This document shows, in pieces, positions 1 to 12,030 of a stretch of DNA of 64,000 bases; within the stretch, counting starts at the first letter, position 1, and each line of letters opens with the position of its first letter. The notes under the pieces were generated by a model, which saw nothing but the letters and a program-made list of their open reading frames with translations, ran no database searches and was not told the origin of the DNA. The DNA is from Spodoptera frugiperda (Eukaryota; Arthropoda; Insecta; Lepidoptera; Noctuidae), in assembly GCF_023101765.2 (NCBI RefSeq), contig NC_064217.1:682001-746000 (forward strand), in the 5' to 3' direction. A program made the position numbers and the translations under genes.

Positions 1-465
1 CGAGCTGTCAGCTGTCAGCCGTCCGCCTCAGTAGGGCTGCTCACTGCTCAGTAGTGGTCAGTGTTCACCCTAACCTACTGCGGCTACCCGTCGGCAAATA
101 GATATTATACTGGCTATACATCGAGAAAATGATTATTTGGAATGTACGATGAAATCGTTAAATACATGTAACTTGCTGCTTATACATATAACATAGGTAC
201 TTAATATTTAAGATCAAGTCAGGCTACGTGGCGGTGCTACAGCACATACATGCCACCGCCAACCGTTCAATACTTTAATCCCAAGCTCCTTCAGAGGATG
301 CACGGAGAGGGAGAATGCATCTTAGTTTACAAACATATTTAGCAATCTGTGACTCCTTTGAGAGCAATCACCAACTACTCATAGTCCTGGTAAAACCGTA
401 TATATTTTCGTCGAGTCCTAGGTTTGTCCTAGGCAAGTGTGAGGGCAAGCGTCTCTCTCGGTGCC
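1..465 (-). other. Downstream flank and likely 3' UTR of stnB
   Basis: This lies past the stnB stop codon on the minus strand. It is AT-rich with no second coding exon that I can join to stnB. No canonical AATAAA could be assigned with confidence, so the poly(A) site is not placed. Confidence 0.4.
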
Positions 466-3400
466 CTAGTCGGAGTCGGAGTCGGAGGAGGGCGGCTGCG
501 GCAGCGGCGCGGCGGCGGGCGGCGGCGCGGGCTCGGCGTTGCGCCCCGCCGTGGCCAGCGCGTACGCCGGCGCCGCCTGCCCCGACGTGCGCTCGATGCC
601 CACTCTGCAACACGCGCCACTCGCTAGTACCGGCGTATACAGTCGGCGTGCAGCTGCACGGCGGCGTGGCCGCGGTCTACTCACATGTACTCGTGGCGCG
701 CCAGGTAGCGCACGTACTTCTCGGGCGGGTCCCCGTCGTGGTCCTGCAGCGACACGGAGCGCACCGTCATGTGCGACACCTGCGTGGCGGGCATGGTGAA
801 CTCCACGAAGGCGTGGCTGGCCAGCTCGGCCGGCACCTGGTCGTACGACGTCAGCGCCATGCGGCACACCAGGTTGTGCGTGGTGTAGGCCCCTGCGGAG
901 TCACACGGAGTCACTCGGCGCCCCCGGGCCAGCGCCTGGCCCGGTGGTACGGCGAGTGAGTAGACTCACCTTGCCCCTCCTTGGGTAGCCGCGGCATGCG
1001 CCACACGATGGCGCGGTGCTGGTGCTCGTACTTGGCCTGGCCGGAGGTGACCTCGATGAGAGACTCCTGCAAGGTGTCCACGGCTCCCAAGAACCGCTCG
1101 ATGCCTTTTATCTTGCCCGTCCGCCTGTCGATCGAATGACTTGAAATTCAGTACCAAACTTATTTCTTAAATGAAGAAACATGTGATACTAATTAGGAAT
1201 AATCCGACTCTCCGGTCGTGTCGGACTTCTTGTTATTTTTTTTTGTGTTTAACGTCTGTTTTCTGTGAGGCCGTGGTATTACGCCGGCCGACACTAAAAT
1301 ACCCACGTGTCCACGGCTGTCCACATAAAAATACCTACCTATATAATTATAATAGCTGTTGGTTGTCCCTAAAATTAAGTTAAATAAATAATTATAAATA
1401 TTGTACGTCATGGCATGAATGGCGCAAAAGATGATTTTATAAGTACGTGAATCAGCCATTGAAATAAGGCCAAAGACATGGAAAGTGTGAGGCATGCGGA
1501 TAAATTAAAATATAATCGAACCACGAGCGTGTTAGTATAGTGAGTACCTGTGCGCAGACTTGACGGAGCCGTATCGGAAGTGTTTCTCGACGCGGAACAG
1601 GTAGATCCAGCAGTCGGGGATGGGGAAGCGCACGGACACGTCCTCGCACGGCACCTGGCCCAGCTTGCGCGACGCGAACCCCGGCACCAGCACGTCCGCG
1701 CGCAGCTCCACCTGCCGCACGGCATCACGGTTATACGATACATGGCAGTAATACGTATTATGCCTATACATCTTTTTGGTGTATCCCATTTTATTCACCC
1801 GCTGGATGATTTCACCTATTCTCAGTCCCCATTTCATCTGGAGTCCTAATTAATGTAGGTGCACCCTAACTATTTACTACTACCTGGCTCGTATCTCCCG
1901 GGTGGAAAACGATTCGCCCAATTCACCCAAAAATCTCCCCATTAGAACTACAATGTATAAATCCTAAGATTTATCTATGATACCGACATGAGTTGGTAAA
2001 ATATGTCCATAAAAGTTTGCCACCATTTCCTTGATAAATGTCAGGTAAGTGTTGAAAGACATATCGGGTTAGTAACGTTTCGCCAACAGTGCGAGTGCTG
2101 CGAGTGCTGCGAGTGCTGCGAGTACGTACCTTGTTCCCGGTGACGCACCACACGGCCTTGAGCTGCAGCGGCAGCTCGCGGTTCTTGGGCGGCCGCACGC
2201 GGAACCGCATCAGCTCGATGTAGCACGCGTCCGGGGGCTTGAACCTGCACACCGCGTTCTTGTAGTATTGTTCATCTAACATTTAAGCGGGACCTGTCGT
2301 CGGTCTGCGTCACTTTCTATTGTCTATGCTCCGTAGCTTCTGGATCGATGCACCGGATCGAGTGCGGTTTTCGTTAATAGAAAGTTTTTGTCAAAGTTAC
2401 CACAGCGGGTCAAAATAACCCGAAGCTACCCGGTGGCCACTTTAGTGAAGGTCATGTTGACAATTTTACATACCAATCTACAATATTTTATACGTATGTA
2501 TATAGAATGGAAATCAAATAATTGTCACGTCGCGTGAACGACTACAGAACTAATGAAAAGGAAGTAATGGTGTTACTTGATGATCTGCGTGTTTGTGAAT
2601 TCCTCGGGCTGCACGCAGGCGTGGAACTCTGCGTCCTCGACGCGGATCCACTCCTCCGTGACGACGGGGATGATGTCGTGCCGGCCCACCACCTCCTTGC
2701 CCTGCCGCCGCAGGTCGTTGACCCCGAGCTCCACGTCCGGCATGCCTGCAACGTGTACATTCCGTGTACAGTGTACAGTACAGCGCACGCAACGCGCCGG
2801 ACAGGACAGAGTACACACCGCTAAGGAAGCCGAGGAAGAACAGTCGCACTCTTGCGATCTGCTTCAGCACGGAGCCCTCCGCGTCCTGCTCCACGTACAG
2901 CTCGTCCACCGCCGTGATCTGCACCTGCAGCGCCACGAGCGGTCAGTACCGTCGGTGTATGTGTGTGTGTGTGCGTGTGTGAGCACAGAGTGCAGCGCGT
3001 GCGATACCTCCTCCATCTTGTAGGTGAGCGCGCGGTCCCGGTGCGCGGCCAGGCGGAACAGCGCCTCCTCCACGCAGCAACTGAACTGCTTCACGTCTTC
3101 GTACGTCAGGGAGCCGATCTTGAACAGCTGCGACACCTGCGCACACCAAGCCTCTGATTGTTGCTCCGTCGCTACAAGTTCCACAGTATTACCTACACGC
3201 ACACAAACTATACAAACTGGTACACCGCCACACGGCGCTAGAGCCTCAACATTTTGCTTTTTAATTGTTGGTTTTAATTTTGATTATATTATTGATTTAA
3301 TTTTGGTATTCGTTTTGGCATTGACATTAATATTGATTTTATTCTGAATTTGTGTTTGATTTCAACGTTGACATTCGTTTTTAACTGGGCTGTATTTAAT

Positions 3401-6400
3401 TATTCGGTACCTATTTATCTCCTGTCGGTTTATGTACTCCGGTTCTTGAATGCGAAGTATCGTTAAATCTTTGGCCATAGTTTTTATTGATTTACTAATA
3501 AAATTACATAAAATAACATTTTATTTTTAATTTCAAATCAAAACCTATTTATTTATCTTGATTTCCATCGTTCATTTTTGTTCATAAACGAAAAACAAGT
3601 ATTTTATGTAGGTATTACACCATTTGGACTTATCCAAGATAATACAGAAATATTAGATTATAAGCATGTCGTGACCTGCGGCGCGTGTTCCACTGGCAGG
3701 CCCAGCTTGCGCAGGTCGCTGCCGAACTCCTTGACTCCCTGGTAGTCGCCCTGGATGGCGTACGCCGCGAACTGAGACAACTTGTTCGTGATGCGCTCCG
3801 CCTTCGTCACCTGGCCCGGCCTGCCGCGGGACACAGTTAGTACTGCCACACATCACTATTACACAGCATGACGCATGACGCATGACTTCTGCGTCAGCAG
3901 TGTGGAACACAAAATGTAAAAATAACAAGAACAACTGCCAAGTACCTGACGCCAGGTCTCTCCTTGTAGAAGACGTACTGCAACTTGACGGTAAAGATCT
4001 TGCCGAACTGATCGAACTGCTGCGCGCCGATGTCGGACACGGAGTAGCAGGCCTGCAGCGGCAGCTCCTGGAAGGGCTCCTTGTCCGTGGCGCTGTTGTA
4101 CAGCTGCACCACCGGGCTGTCGCCCACCAGCGCCACGCGCACGAAGATCTTCTTCCAGAACCTGCACCGCCATGCACCATCCCTCACATTATTACATTAC
4201 ATTTCACTGTAAGTGGGAACCGGCAGTTCGTTCCAAGACATCATATATCGACTCTGGTGAATGTCAGTTTTCAAACTGAAGCACCCACTTCGCAGCTGCT
4301 CCACCGCCTACCTGTACGTTATCAGCGCCCAGTGGCCAGCACCAGCAGTGTGAACATCACTAAATACACAGATATTTTGCAATGCAATGGAAGCGGTCTG
4401 CCAGTCGCTTCACTCACATAATATGTAAAAGAAAATTTATATGACTTAATTTAAACAACATAATATTTGTTACAATCTTGGCTCACAAAATACGAAACGT
4501 GAGTGAAAAAGGTCCAGTAGTTAAGCCAAAAAGTTTTTCTCTTTGAGCTAATTTAAGCACTATAAATACGGCATTGCAACAGCCGCGCCGCATGTCTGTA
4601 ACATTCCTAGACAACCTGCAACATTACAGCTCTTCTGTGGTCAACGTACATGGAGTTGTTCTCACTGTTTCGGTTTTCGTTGAATATATTTTAGTTGTAT
4701 TATGTTTCTGTGGACGAGTACTACTTGTAGTTTCATTTAAGTCATATGATACTGTATTTCTGTATGAACTACCACATTCTATGTGTGTGTGTGTGTGTGT
4801 GAGGCGCTCACCTCTGTCCTGTGATTTTCTTTTTATTAGGCTGTCGCAAGTGCATCTCCCAGCCCGGGCCCGAGTACTTGGTGCGCGGGAAGTCCTCCAG
4901 CGGCTGCGACACATCCTCATCGAACAGCGGCGTGGGCGGGCCCTCGCCGTCGCCCTCGCTGCCGACCTCGCCCTCGCCTCGCTCTGCACAGACATAGGTA
5001 TTATTGAGCTGGTAGTCGTAGTAGACTAGTAATTAGGTACGTAGTGAGAATATTGGAAGTAGGTAAGTGGTGATAAGTTCGTACCGAACACTTGGTCTCT
5101 GCGCTCTTCGAACCCGCTCTTGTCGAAGGGGTTGGCGCGCGGGGACTCGGGCAGCGCCTGCGGGCGCGGCGGCGGCGCCAGCACCGGCACGGCGCCCCCG
5201 CCCGCGCCCTCCGCCCCGCCGCCCGCCTCGCTCTCCTTCGGCCTGCCGCACACCAAACATCCTACTTATTGCTCTTACCTCCACTTAGTGAAACGGGGAT
5301 ACGTACAGTATCGCCAGCAGGCAGACACGGCAGTTGTTCATCTGGGCGGGTTATGTTTTTTATTTATTTATTATTTTATCCTGTATACATACTATACATA
5401 TTATTGTAGTCATCAGGTACATTTAATTGAATGACTTAGCCGAACGTTGACTGAATAAATGTCACTCAACATCCAACTAGTTAACGGATTGTAAGATAGC
5501 CGTTTTCAACAATCACGAACGAATACAGCGTACGGCCACTGAGTACCAGTGCGGCGTCAATCAGCTCACACAAGTACTACACACTGTGTTGATACTTTTA
5601 TCGATTATAGGAAGATCGATTATAAAGCCCAGACCTGATTAAAATCATTTATGAAAAATATAATAGACTTCAAGTAAGAGATCTCAATTATACATTTTTA
5701 GTTTTGGCCAAAATCGTATTTGTATATTTCCAGATAGCCCGATAGACCAAGTCGGTCACCTCGCCTGGTCCGAGGATCCTCTTCTTCCGATCTTTAGCCA
5801 CTGTTTCTAAACTAGCAAACCCCCCAAACCTACAAGATTTTCCAAAACGAAGAAAGTTCGATGAAATAATAGACTAACCAGATGTTTCAGCTATGTATTT
5901 GGGACCACCGTGTCTAAAATAAGATTAAGTGCATTTAACGATCTGAACAGTAAATAAAGTAACGAAGTAAGATATAGATACCTATTATTGTTAGTAATGA
6001 GTAGGCGTAATTAAGAAAATTATCACATACTTATATGTTTCCTTTTGTTTCTTCATTTTTGAGTTTCCGAGTATAGGTCATTTTGAAATTAACATTAAAA
6101 GCGAAATCTATCTTACTACATAATTATATACTATATTAATTACTAATTATTATTTTTTTACATTTGATGAGTAGACGTTTTTCAATAACTAATAAATACT
6201 AATATATATTATGTATAAAACTGAAGAGTTTCTTTGTTTGAACTCTCCGGAATTACTGGTCCAATTTGAATAATTGTTGTTGTGTTGGATAGTTGGCTAT
6301 CAAAAATCACGCTACAACTAATAGGAGCCAAGCAGTGGGTGAAAAATTATGTAAATACGAAAGTAACGCACGTCTTTGTGTCTGCTTTACGCCTAAACTA

Positions 6401-8439
6401 CTGTACCGATTTTGAATTAATTATTTTTGTATTGAATAGTGCATTTTTTTAGGAAGGCTATAGGCTATAAAACATCAAGCTACGATCAAAAGGAATAGAG
6501 CAGAGCTTTGTTCTGCCTCAATGTGAGTTATGTTATGTGGGGTGAATGTGTTTAGCGCTATCTCTCTATCTGTATCTGTAAAAAAGGATCATTGAATAAC
6601 CTTATGAAGACTGAAAAGGTGTCGTCCACCGAGTCACGAGAGGGCTGGTGGTCGAGGCGCGGCGTGGCGGCGGGCGGCGGCGGCGCGCCCATGCTGAGGA
6701 ACGGGTCGAAGGCCTCCGCTTCGAACCCGCTCGGCGCCGCCTCCGCGCTGCTGTCGTCGCCCCAAGCTCCTGGATCAAACTCTTATTAGGCAAACTGCTG
6801 GCGCAGTCACTGTCACATTGCTACTCTGCTACTCACCTGAATTCAAGTTATTTGCTGCAGTGGCGTCAAACTTCGCTGAGAATGCGTCAAACGCATCTTG
6901 ACTACTGGGGAAAGCATCCTGCATAGTTACTTCTGTGGGGGCTCCCCAGTCAGCAGTAGTTGAAGGTGACAAACCACTAACGTCCGGCTGTCGGTCCAGT
7001 GGTTGAGACGCGAGTGAAGCAGCGTTAGTAGTTCCACTTGGAGCCGAATTGAATGGATCGCGTGGAGTTTCGCCTGTCAGCTGACCTTCATTTATGGATG
7101 AAATCTCAAAAATATTTTCTTTCGTGTTACTAAAAACTTCGTTACTACTTGTCATTACAATATCATTTGATGTCACGCCAAATATATCTACAGCTTCAGG
7201 TAACTGGGCTGCCACGTCTACAGAATCGATAGGATTCTCGAAAGGATTCCGTTCAACATCTATGCCGGCCGGTTGCTCTGAGAAGTCGTCCTTCAAAGCG
7301 TTTCCAAATGGGGAAGTATTACAAGTCGCAGTGGCGTCCTCAGTCTGTGGCTCCGAACAATCCATAGGTGCCACTGTGTCCGCTAAGGAGTCTACTGTTG
7401 TAGAAAACACATTGTTTGCTGTCACACTCACTGATTTGAGCTCGTCTGGTTCGAAACTAGTTGGCCCAGGAACAGTACCGACAGACGTCGCTACTTCTCC
7501 GGGAACATGTTGTGGAATGTTGAATGTTTCATTAGGAGTGACGTCATCTAATAAATCGTCACTTAAGAAATCTATGGGCTTTTCTTCTTTTTTTGGTGCC
7601 GTGTATAGACTTAAAATAGCCTCCTTAGTAGGTTTGATAGAGGCAGGCATGGGTGCATCGAATAGATTAATGTCATCTGATTGTTGCACGGGTGGTGGCG
7701 CTACTGATTGTTGCACGGGTGGTGGCGCTACTGATTGAGTCAACGGCGCTGCTGGGGGCGGGCGCGGCGGCTGCGGCCGCGGCGGGGGCGGCCGAGTCGC
7801 TGGCGGCGGCCGGGCCGGCGGCGGCCGTGTCGGTTTGTTGCGATTGATATCGAAGTTGTCGCCTAGTGGCTCATCCACGTGCTCCGGCTCCGGCGTGGGG
7901 CTAGGTGAATGAATGTCTCGCACCGACACAGGACTCGGAGTGCGTGTAGGGGGTATGCGGTCCAAAAGATGTGAACTTGTAAATTCCATTTGACCAGTTA
8001 CAGTTAAGATTAAATTTTGCGTTTCAGGTGGCAAAGGTCGGGCTGGCAAATGATGACTTTGATCTTCTTCTTCATTCGAAAATGGATGGTCGAGCGTAGC
8101 AGCCACTAAATCGAGTTCAGTTGGTTTCACTAATCGGTCTTGATCCACTGGACTGCTTGTGAATATGTCCAGTGGTGTAGATTTTTGTTCAGAAAATTCT
8201 TCGTAATGCTTGGCGCCAATGCCAGTCGGTTCTATACCGCTAAAAATATCTACGGGTACAGTATCTCCGGCCGGTGGTTCATATCCGCTACCAAAATCAG
8301 AAAAGGGATTACTAGTAGCGAACGGATTTTCACAAGTAATTGCCTCAGGTTCCGCATCAGCAATCATAAAGGGATTAAGAACATCCGTAGTGGCTGGAGC
8401 GCTCGGCTCGTTCATACTTAGGAATGGATTGTAAGCCAT
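466..8439 (-). CDS. stnB: Stoned B, stonin-family endocytic adaptor (14 exons, 1219 aa)
   Basis: Stonins are clathrin-adaptor-like proteins that retrieve synaptotagmin during synaptic vesicle endocytosis. I read exons (minus) 8439-6837, 6781-6601, 5242-5085, 4983-4812, 4161-3946, 3820-3676, 3136-3008, 2924-2819, 2745-2577, 2244-2130, 1711-1548, 1124-970, 892-685 and 604-466. All introns are GT-AG and the phases sum to 3660 nt including TAG. Exon 1 is the disordered N-terminus with NPF motifs (residues 4, 22, 38, 44 and later) that bind EH domains, plus a Pro-rich stretch. The stonin homology domain starts near residue 685 (GWEMHLRQPNKKKITGQR spans a junction), and the mu-homology domain runs from about 826 to 1180. 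The tail ends in SSDSDSD. The length is close to the fly protein, as I recall it. The start ATG lies 12 nt after the stnA stop, so it is the second cistron of a shared message. Donors after exons 2 (GTTATT) and 6 (GTCACG) are weak, but phase and protein continuity support them. Confidence 0.93.
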
Positions 8440-8451
8440 TTTAATTAATGT
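8440..8451 (-). promoter_or_regulatory. stnA-stnB intercistronic spacer, 12 nt
   Basis: Twelve AT-rich bases separate the stnA TAA (8454-8452) from the stnB ATG (8439-8437). No splice signals lie inside, so both ORFs sit on one exon. Drosophila stoned is an established dicistronic transcript, with a longer spacer as I recall. So short a gap fits termination-reinitiation or leaky scanning, not an IRES in the spacer. Confidence 0.8.
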
Positions 8452-10725
8452 TTAATTGTTTAAAAACTCTGATTCTAAAAGTTTTATTTCTGTTTTGCCC
8501 GGATTCAGGTCACCAGCAAAAGATGTGTCAAATGGGTCGAAGTTTGTATCTATCAATTTAGAGCTTGAAGGTTCTGGAGTTAGAGCTTTCGCTTGAAATA
8601 TGTCGTCAGATGGAGCTAATAAATCGTGCTTGGTGTCTTCTGAGCTATCGGTTTCTTCACAAGAAAACTCTTTGGCTAAAAGTTTTAATTCAGTTTTGCA
8701 AGGAACGATATTACTAGCAAAAGAAGTATCGAAAGGATCAATTATCGTCGCCGGTTGCACTGGCTCCGAAGGTGTGAGTACCTTAGTTTTAACTTCAACT
8801 TGAGCACTATGTAACAGGTCACTAGCCTTTATGTCACTTGTCCGAGAATATTCTGAATGTCTTCTTTTATTTTGATAGTTGACTTTCGGTGCCAAGTCTT
8901 CGTCAGACCGTGTGCGTGTCAACGTATCAGGTACACTGTCCGCTGCTTCCGCTTCTTCGCTGGCGTCTTCAGTGATTGAAAGTTCCCGAGTATAGTAAGG
9001 TGTGACCGGTTTATTCGACTTTACTTTTGTGTCGACGCCTAATGATTCGTCTGAGTCAACGTTGAACACAACACTCTTACTAACTGTTAAGTTCTCAGGA
9101 CGAGAAGCTCGACGCTCTGCTTGTTTTGGTTCGTCCGCCCTAGGATCAAAATCAGGATCACTTGGCACTCTATATATTGTAGAAGAACTTGAACTTATTA
9201 ATTCTTGTTCTAAAAGCTTTAACTCTACCTTGCCAGGAGCAACAATGCTATCAACAATAGTAGTGTCAAATGGGTCAATCTCACAGTTATTGATATCCAC
9301 TGGATCCAGTGGCGAGTCTCCTAGCTGAGTTAAGTCTGTGGTACTACCTCCCAACAAATCCCGGACTGATTGATTATCTTCTTTGTCAATAATATCGTCA
9401 GACGTTATGGATTCTCGGACGCCTGACGGATCAGTTAAATGAATACGTACTGAAGATTTACGCCTGTTGTTTAATTTTACTCGAACTTCTTCAGAACGCG
9501 GATCAAAGTCGTCGTCGTCTTCGAGAATTACTGCTTCTCTATTCGCTTGAAACTGATTCACAGGAATTACAGCGTCCGCAAAACTAGTATCAAACGGATC
9601 GTCTTGATCTAAGTATGGATCAAGCACATCTATCTGATCTTCAACGATGCTCTCTGCAAACACAAATTCATTTTTATCAGCTTCAAAAGCTGACCACGAC
9701 TCTTGTAAAACGGGTTCCGCCTTTATTTCGGTTTCTCCTAATTTTGTTACTTCTGAGTTGACTTCAAGCGATTTTGCTGCAAGCAATGTAAATTCATCAA
9801 ATTCTTCATCGGCCGGTGGTTGATCTGCAGAAAAAAAATCTTTCGCAGGCGCCTTTTCTGTGTCACCTTTCGTTTGTTGAATCAAAGACGTGTGAAGTGA
9901 TACGCTTAAGTCAATAGGTGTCGTTATAGGGATGTCTGCATCGAGGTCCAATATACTTTTCTCAATGGGCTCGTCTACAGTAATCGTTTCAGTTGGTCTC
10001 TCGTCATTTGTGTCAGCATTATCTAATAATAAATCACCAGGAATTACTCTCTTAGATCGTTTCGTAGTAACCGTTACATTATCTATTCTGCCAGTAAGAA
10101 CACCAACAGCTATTCCGATGTCTAATGACTTTTTTCCTTTGGAGGTTTTGACTTCTTGCCCCTTTATTAAAGCATCGACGTGCGATGTATCGAAGATGTC
10201 GTCATCCTGGAATTCCTCCGGCGAGTCAGGCACGTACCCGAGTTTCACTTCCCCGCGTTCTACAGCTTCTACGTACGAGGTATCGAAGATGTCGTCCTGC
10301 TCCTCTTCCTCGGACTCGTCGTCGGTCACGCCGTACTCACTCCGATCTTCGTCAGCTTCTGTTTGAGCTTGAATAAGCTGTGGGAAGTCTGCTTCGGTAA
10401 CTTCAACAACTGGCCTAGGTGGAGACTGTTTTTTTTCAGGTTCGGCCTGCTTTGGAGGAATGCGTTGAAAAAATGAAGTGGATTTGATGCGGTCTAGGTC
10501 ACCTTGTGTTTTTTTTAGTACCGTATCTATGCCCGTAGTCAAATCTTTGAATTTAGACCACTCTTCATTTTCTTTGGTAGTACCTTCACCACTGTCAGTA
10601 CATTGCTGCTGATGCTCTCTTCTATACTTTTCTAATTCTTCTTCAGTAAAAAGCTCTTCTTCACCTTTACGTTTGGACTTTTTTCCCTTTTTCTTCTTTT
10701 TAAGACCTTTGGGTAGCTTTAGCAT
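8452..10725 (-). CDS. stnA: Stoned A, first cistron of the stoned dicistronic message (757 aa)
   Basis: Stoned A is an acidic, largely disordered presynaptic protein that works with Stoned B in synaptic vesicle recycling; its DPF motifs bind the AP-2 ear. The N-terminus (MLKLPKGLKKKKKGKK) is a Lys-rich patch. Six copies of a DPFDTS-type module are visible: two degenerate DIFDTS copies near residues 146 and 176, and four DPFDT copies further on. The last three are each followed by a K(T/V)E(L/I)KLL segment. The ORF is a single uninterrupted exon. I find no methionine after residue 1. The ATG is preceded by a splice-acceptor-like TTTGTTTCAG (exon edge at 10756), so an untranslated exon lies further upstream. 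Confidence 0.9.
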   Translation of the reverse strand: MLKLPKGLKKKKKGKKSKRKGEEELFTEEELEKYRREHQQQCTDSGEGTTKENEEWSKFKDLTTGIDTVLKKTQGDLDRIKSTSFFQRIPPKQAEPEKKQSPPRPVVEVTEADFPQLIQAQTEADEDRSEYGVTDDESEEEEQDDIFDTSYVEAVERGEVKLGYVPDSPEEFQDDDIFDTSHVDALIKGQEVKTSKGKKSLDIGIAVGVLTGRIDNVTVTTKRSKRVIPGDLLLDNADTNDERPTETITVDEPIEKSILDLDADIPITTPIDLSVSLHTSLIQQTKGDTEKAPAKDFFSADQPPADEEFDEFTLLAAKSLEVNSEVTKLGETEIKAEPVLQESWSAFEADKNEFVFAESIVEDQIDVLDPYLDQDDPFDTSFADAVIPVNQFQANREAVILEDDDDFDPRSEEVRVKLNNRRKSSVRIHLTDPSGVRESITSDDIIDKEDNQSVRDLLGGSTTDLTQLGDSPLDPVDINNCEIDPFDTTIVDSIVAPGKVELKLLEQELISSSSSTIYRVPSDPDFDPRADEPKQAERRASRPENLTVSKSVVFNVDSDESLGVDTKVKSNKPVTPYYTRELSITEDASEEAEAADSVPDTLTRTRSDEDLAPKVNYQNKRRHSEYSRTSDIKASDLLHSAQVEVKTKVLTPSEPVQPATIIDPFDTSFASNIVPCKTELKLLAKEFSCEETDSSEDTKHDLLAPSDDIFQAKALTPEPSSSKLIDTNFDPFDTSFAGDLNPGKTEIKLLESEFLNN

Positions 10726-11765
10726 TATACGATTTTGTTATTGATGCTTCGTGTTGCTGAAACAAATAAAGCACAACTTACATTTTGTTATGCAACTCGA
10801 CACTGCTTGGAATGGCACCTGCAAGTATTAAGTAGGTATTCCATGTGTTACTACTTGCAGCATAGTACTAGTAAGTACAGACAGGTACAGAATAAAAACA
10901 TCTTCAGACACGTATTTGCCAGGTATATTTTATGGAAAAGAGGAGACAAAATTGGCATTACATCAAACAGGACCTGTATAAAATAGGAATAAAGTGGAAC
11001 TCAGCAGTTATGCTTATGACAAAGAAACCAAAAGTATACGTAATAATGTGATTATATTTATTGCGAAGTGATTGTATGAATCCTATACATGACATATACA
11101 ACGAACGTAGTTCATAAATATGTGCTATACCTACTGCTTTACCAAATATCAATCTACTTCGTATAGGGACAAGATCACATGAATCTCGTTTTTGACTGAC
11201 AAATTAAATGAGTTTGGGTTGGGTGTACATACAAACATACATACGTATAGAGCTACATACATACAAAACCTCACGCCTGTCTTCCCTGGGGGTAGGCAGA
11301 GACAATGGAATGCCAATTACGAATCTTACATACTTCTTTCGCTTCACCAATATGAGTCTGGGTGTGTCAAAGGGAAATAGTAAAATATCTCGATCCGGCA
11401 GGAGCACTACCGCGCACCTCGCTGGGTGTAGCTACTTACAACAGAGAATATTGTGGGTGCTGCCATTTTTAGAAAACCGGAAATACTCAATAACAAATTG
11501 AAAGAATTGGGGACTGAGACCTATTTTTCTGTAGTCATAGCTAAGACGCCCAATATACTGTTGTCTGAAGTTGATTGTACTAATTGGTAGTAGATACATA
11601 ATATAGGTATTGGAATGGAGTGTAGTGACCAGGGTATACATGAGTCGGATACATGGTAATGGAGCCCTTGTGTGTCGGGGAGAGGCGCGCGGCGAGGTGG
11701 TGGCAGGGCGCGGCGCTCCCCGGCCGCTAGCTTACACGTACCGAGCCTTGCGCGCCGCTACTTAC
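10726..11765 (-). other. stoned leader: 31 nt of 5' UTR, then a candidate intron
   Basis: The minus strand reads TTTGTTTCAG at 10766-10757, immediately before 31 nt of leader with no AUG and then the stnA start. A strong GTAAGT donor lies at 11765. Together they would delimit a roughly 1-kb 5'-UTR intron. It contains a SINE-like fragment (about 11240-11350) and no coding exon that I can support. The acceptor is seen; the pairing is inferred. Confidence 0.4.
11240..11350 (+). repeat. SINE-like fragment
   Basis: The segment (cctcacgcctgtcttccc, a GGGGTAGGCAGAGA motif, then acatacttctttcgcttc) matches a repeat I recognise as common in moth genomes. It is fragmentary, with no clear tRNA boxes. 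Confidence 0.4.
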
Positions 11766-12030
11766 AGCTAAGGCATACACTACCGCGCTACGGATGGGGG
11801 GCTTCTATACCTTCATCGCAACACTCGGACAGTCGCGGCTAGGATCGCGGCGGCGAGCGGGGCTGCGCTCGGTGCGCTGCTGGGCGCTGGCGGCTGGCGG
11901 CCGACTGAGCCGAGGCCGCCGCATCGACCCGCGCCGCGCGCACCGCCTCGCGCAGCGCGCAGCCGCGCAGCGCGCCGCCCACGTCACCGCGCCACCGCCG
12001 CCGCGCCACCCCCGGCCCAAAGTTCAAGTG
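11766..12030 (-). promoter_or_regulatory. GC-rich island, candidate first exon/promoter of stoned
   Basis: A sharply GC- and CpG-rich block in otherwise AT-rich DNA, about 1 kb upstream of the stnA ATG. On the minus strand it ends at a good donor (GTAAGT at 11765). Open frames on both strands are composition artefacts with no family signature. A promoter and 5' UTR is the best guess; no TATA or initiator was identified. Confidence 0.3.

Noticed and set aside
315..959. Open plus-strand frame of 214 codons
   Set aside because: Antisense to stnB exons 12-14, whose frame, splice sites and conserved domain are clear; composition artefact of a GC-rich gene.
7094..7738. Plus-strand open frame antisense to stnB exon 1
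   Set aside because: Low-complexity Ser/Thr-rich mirror of the real ORF with no family signature.
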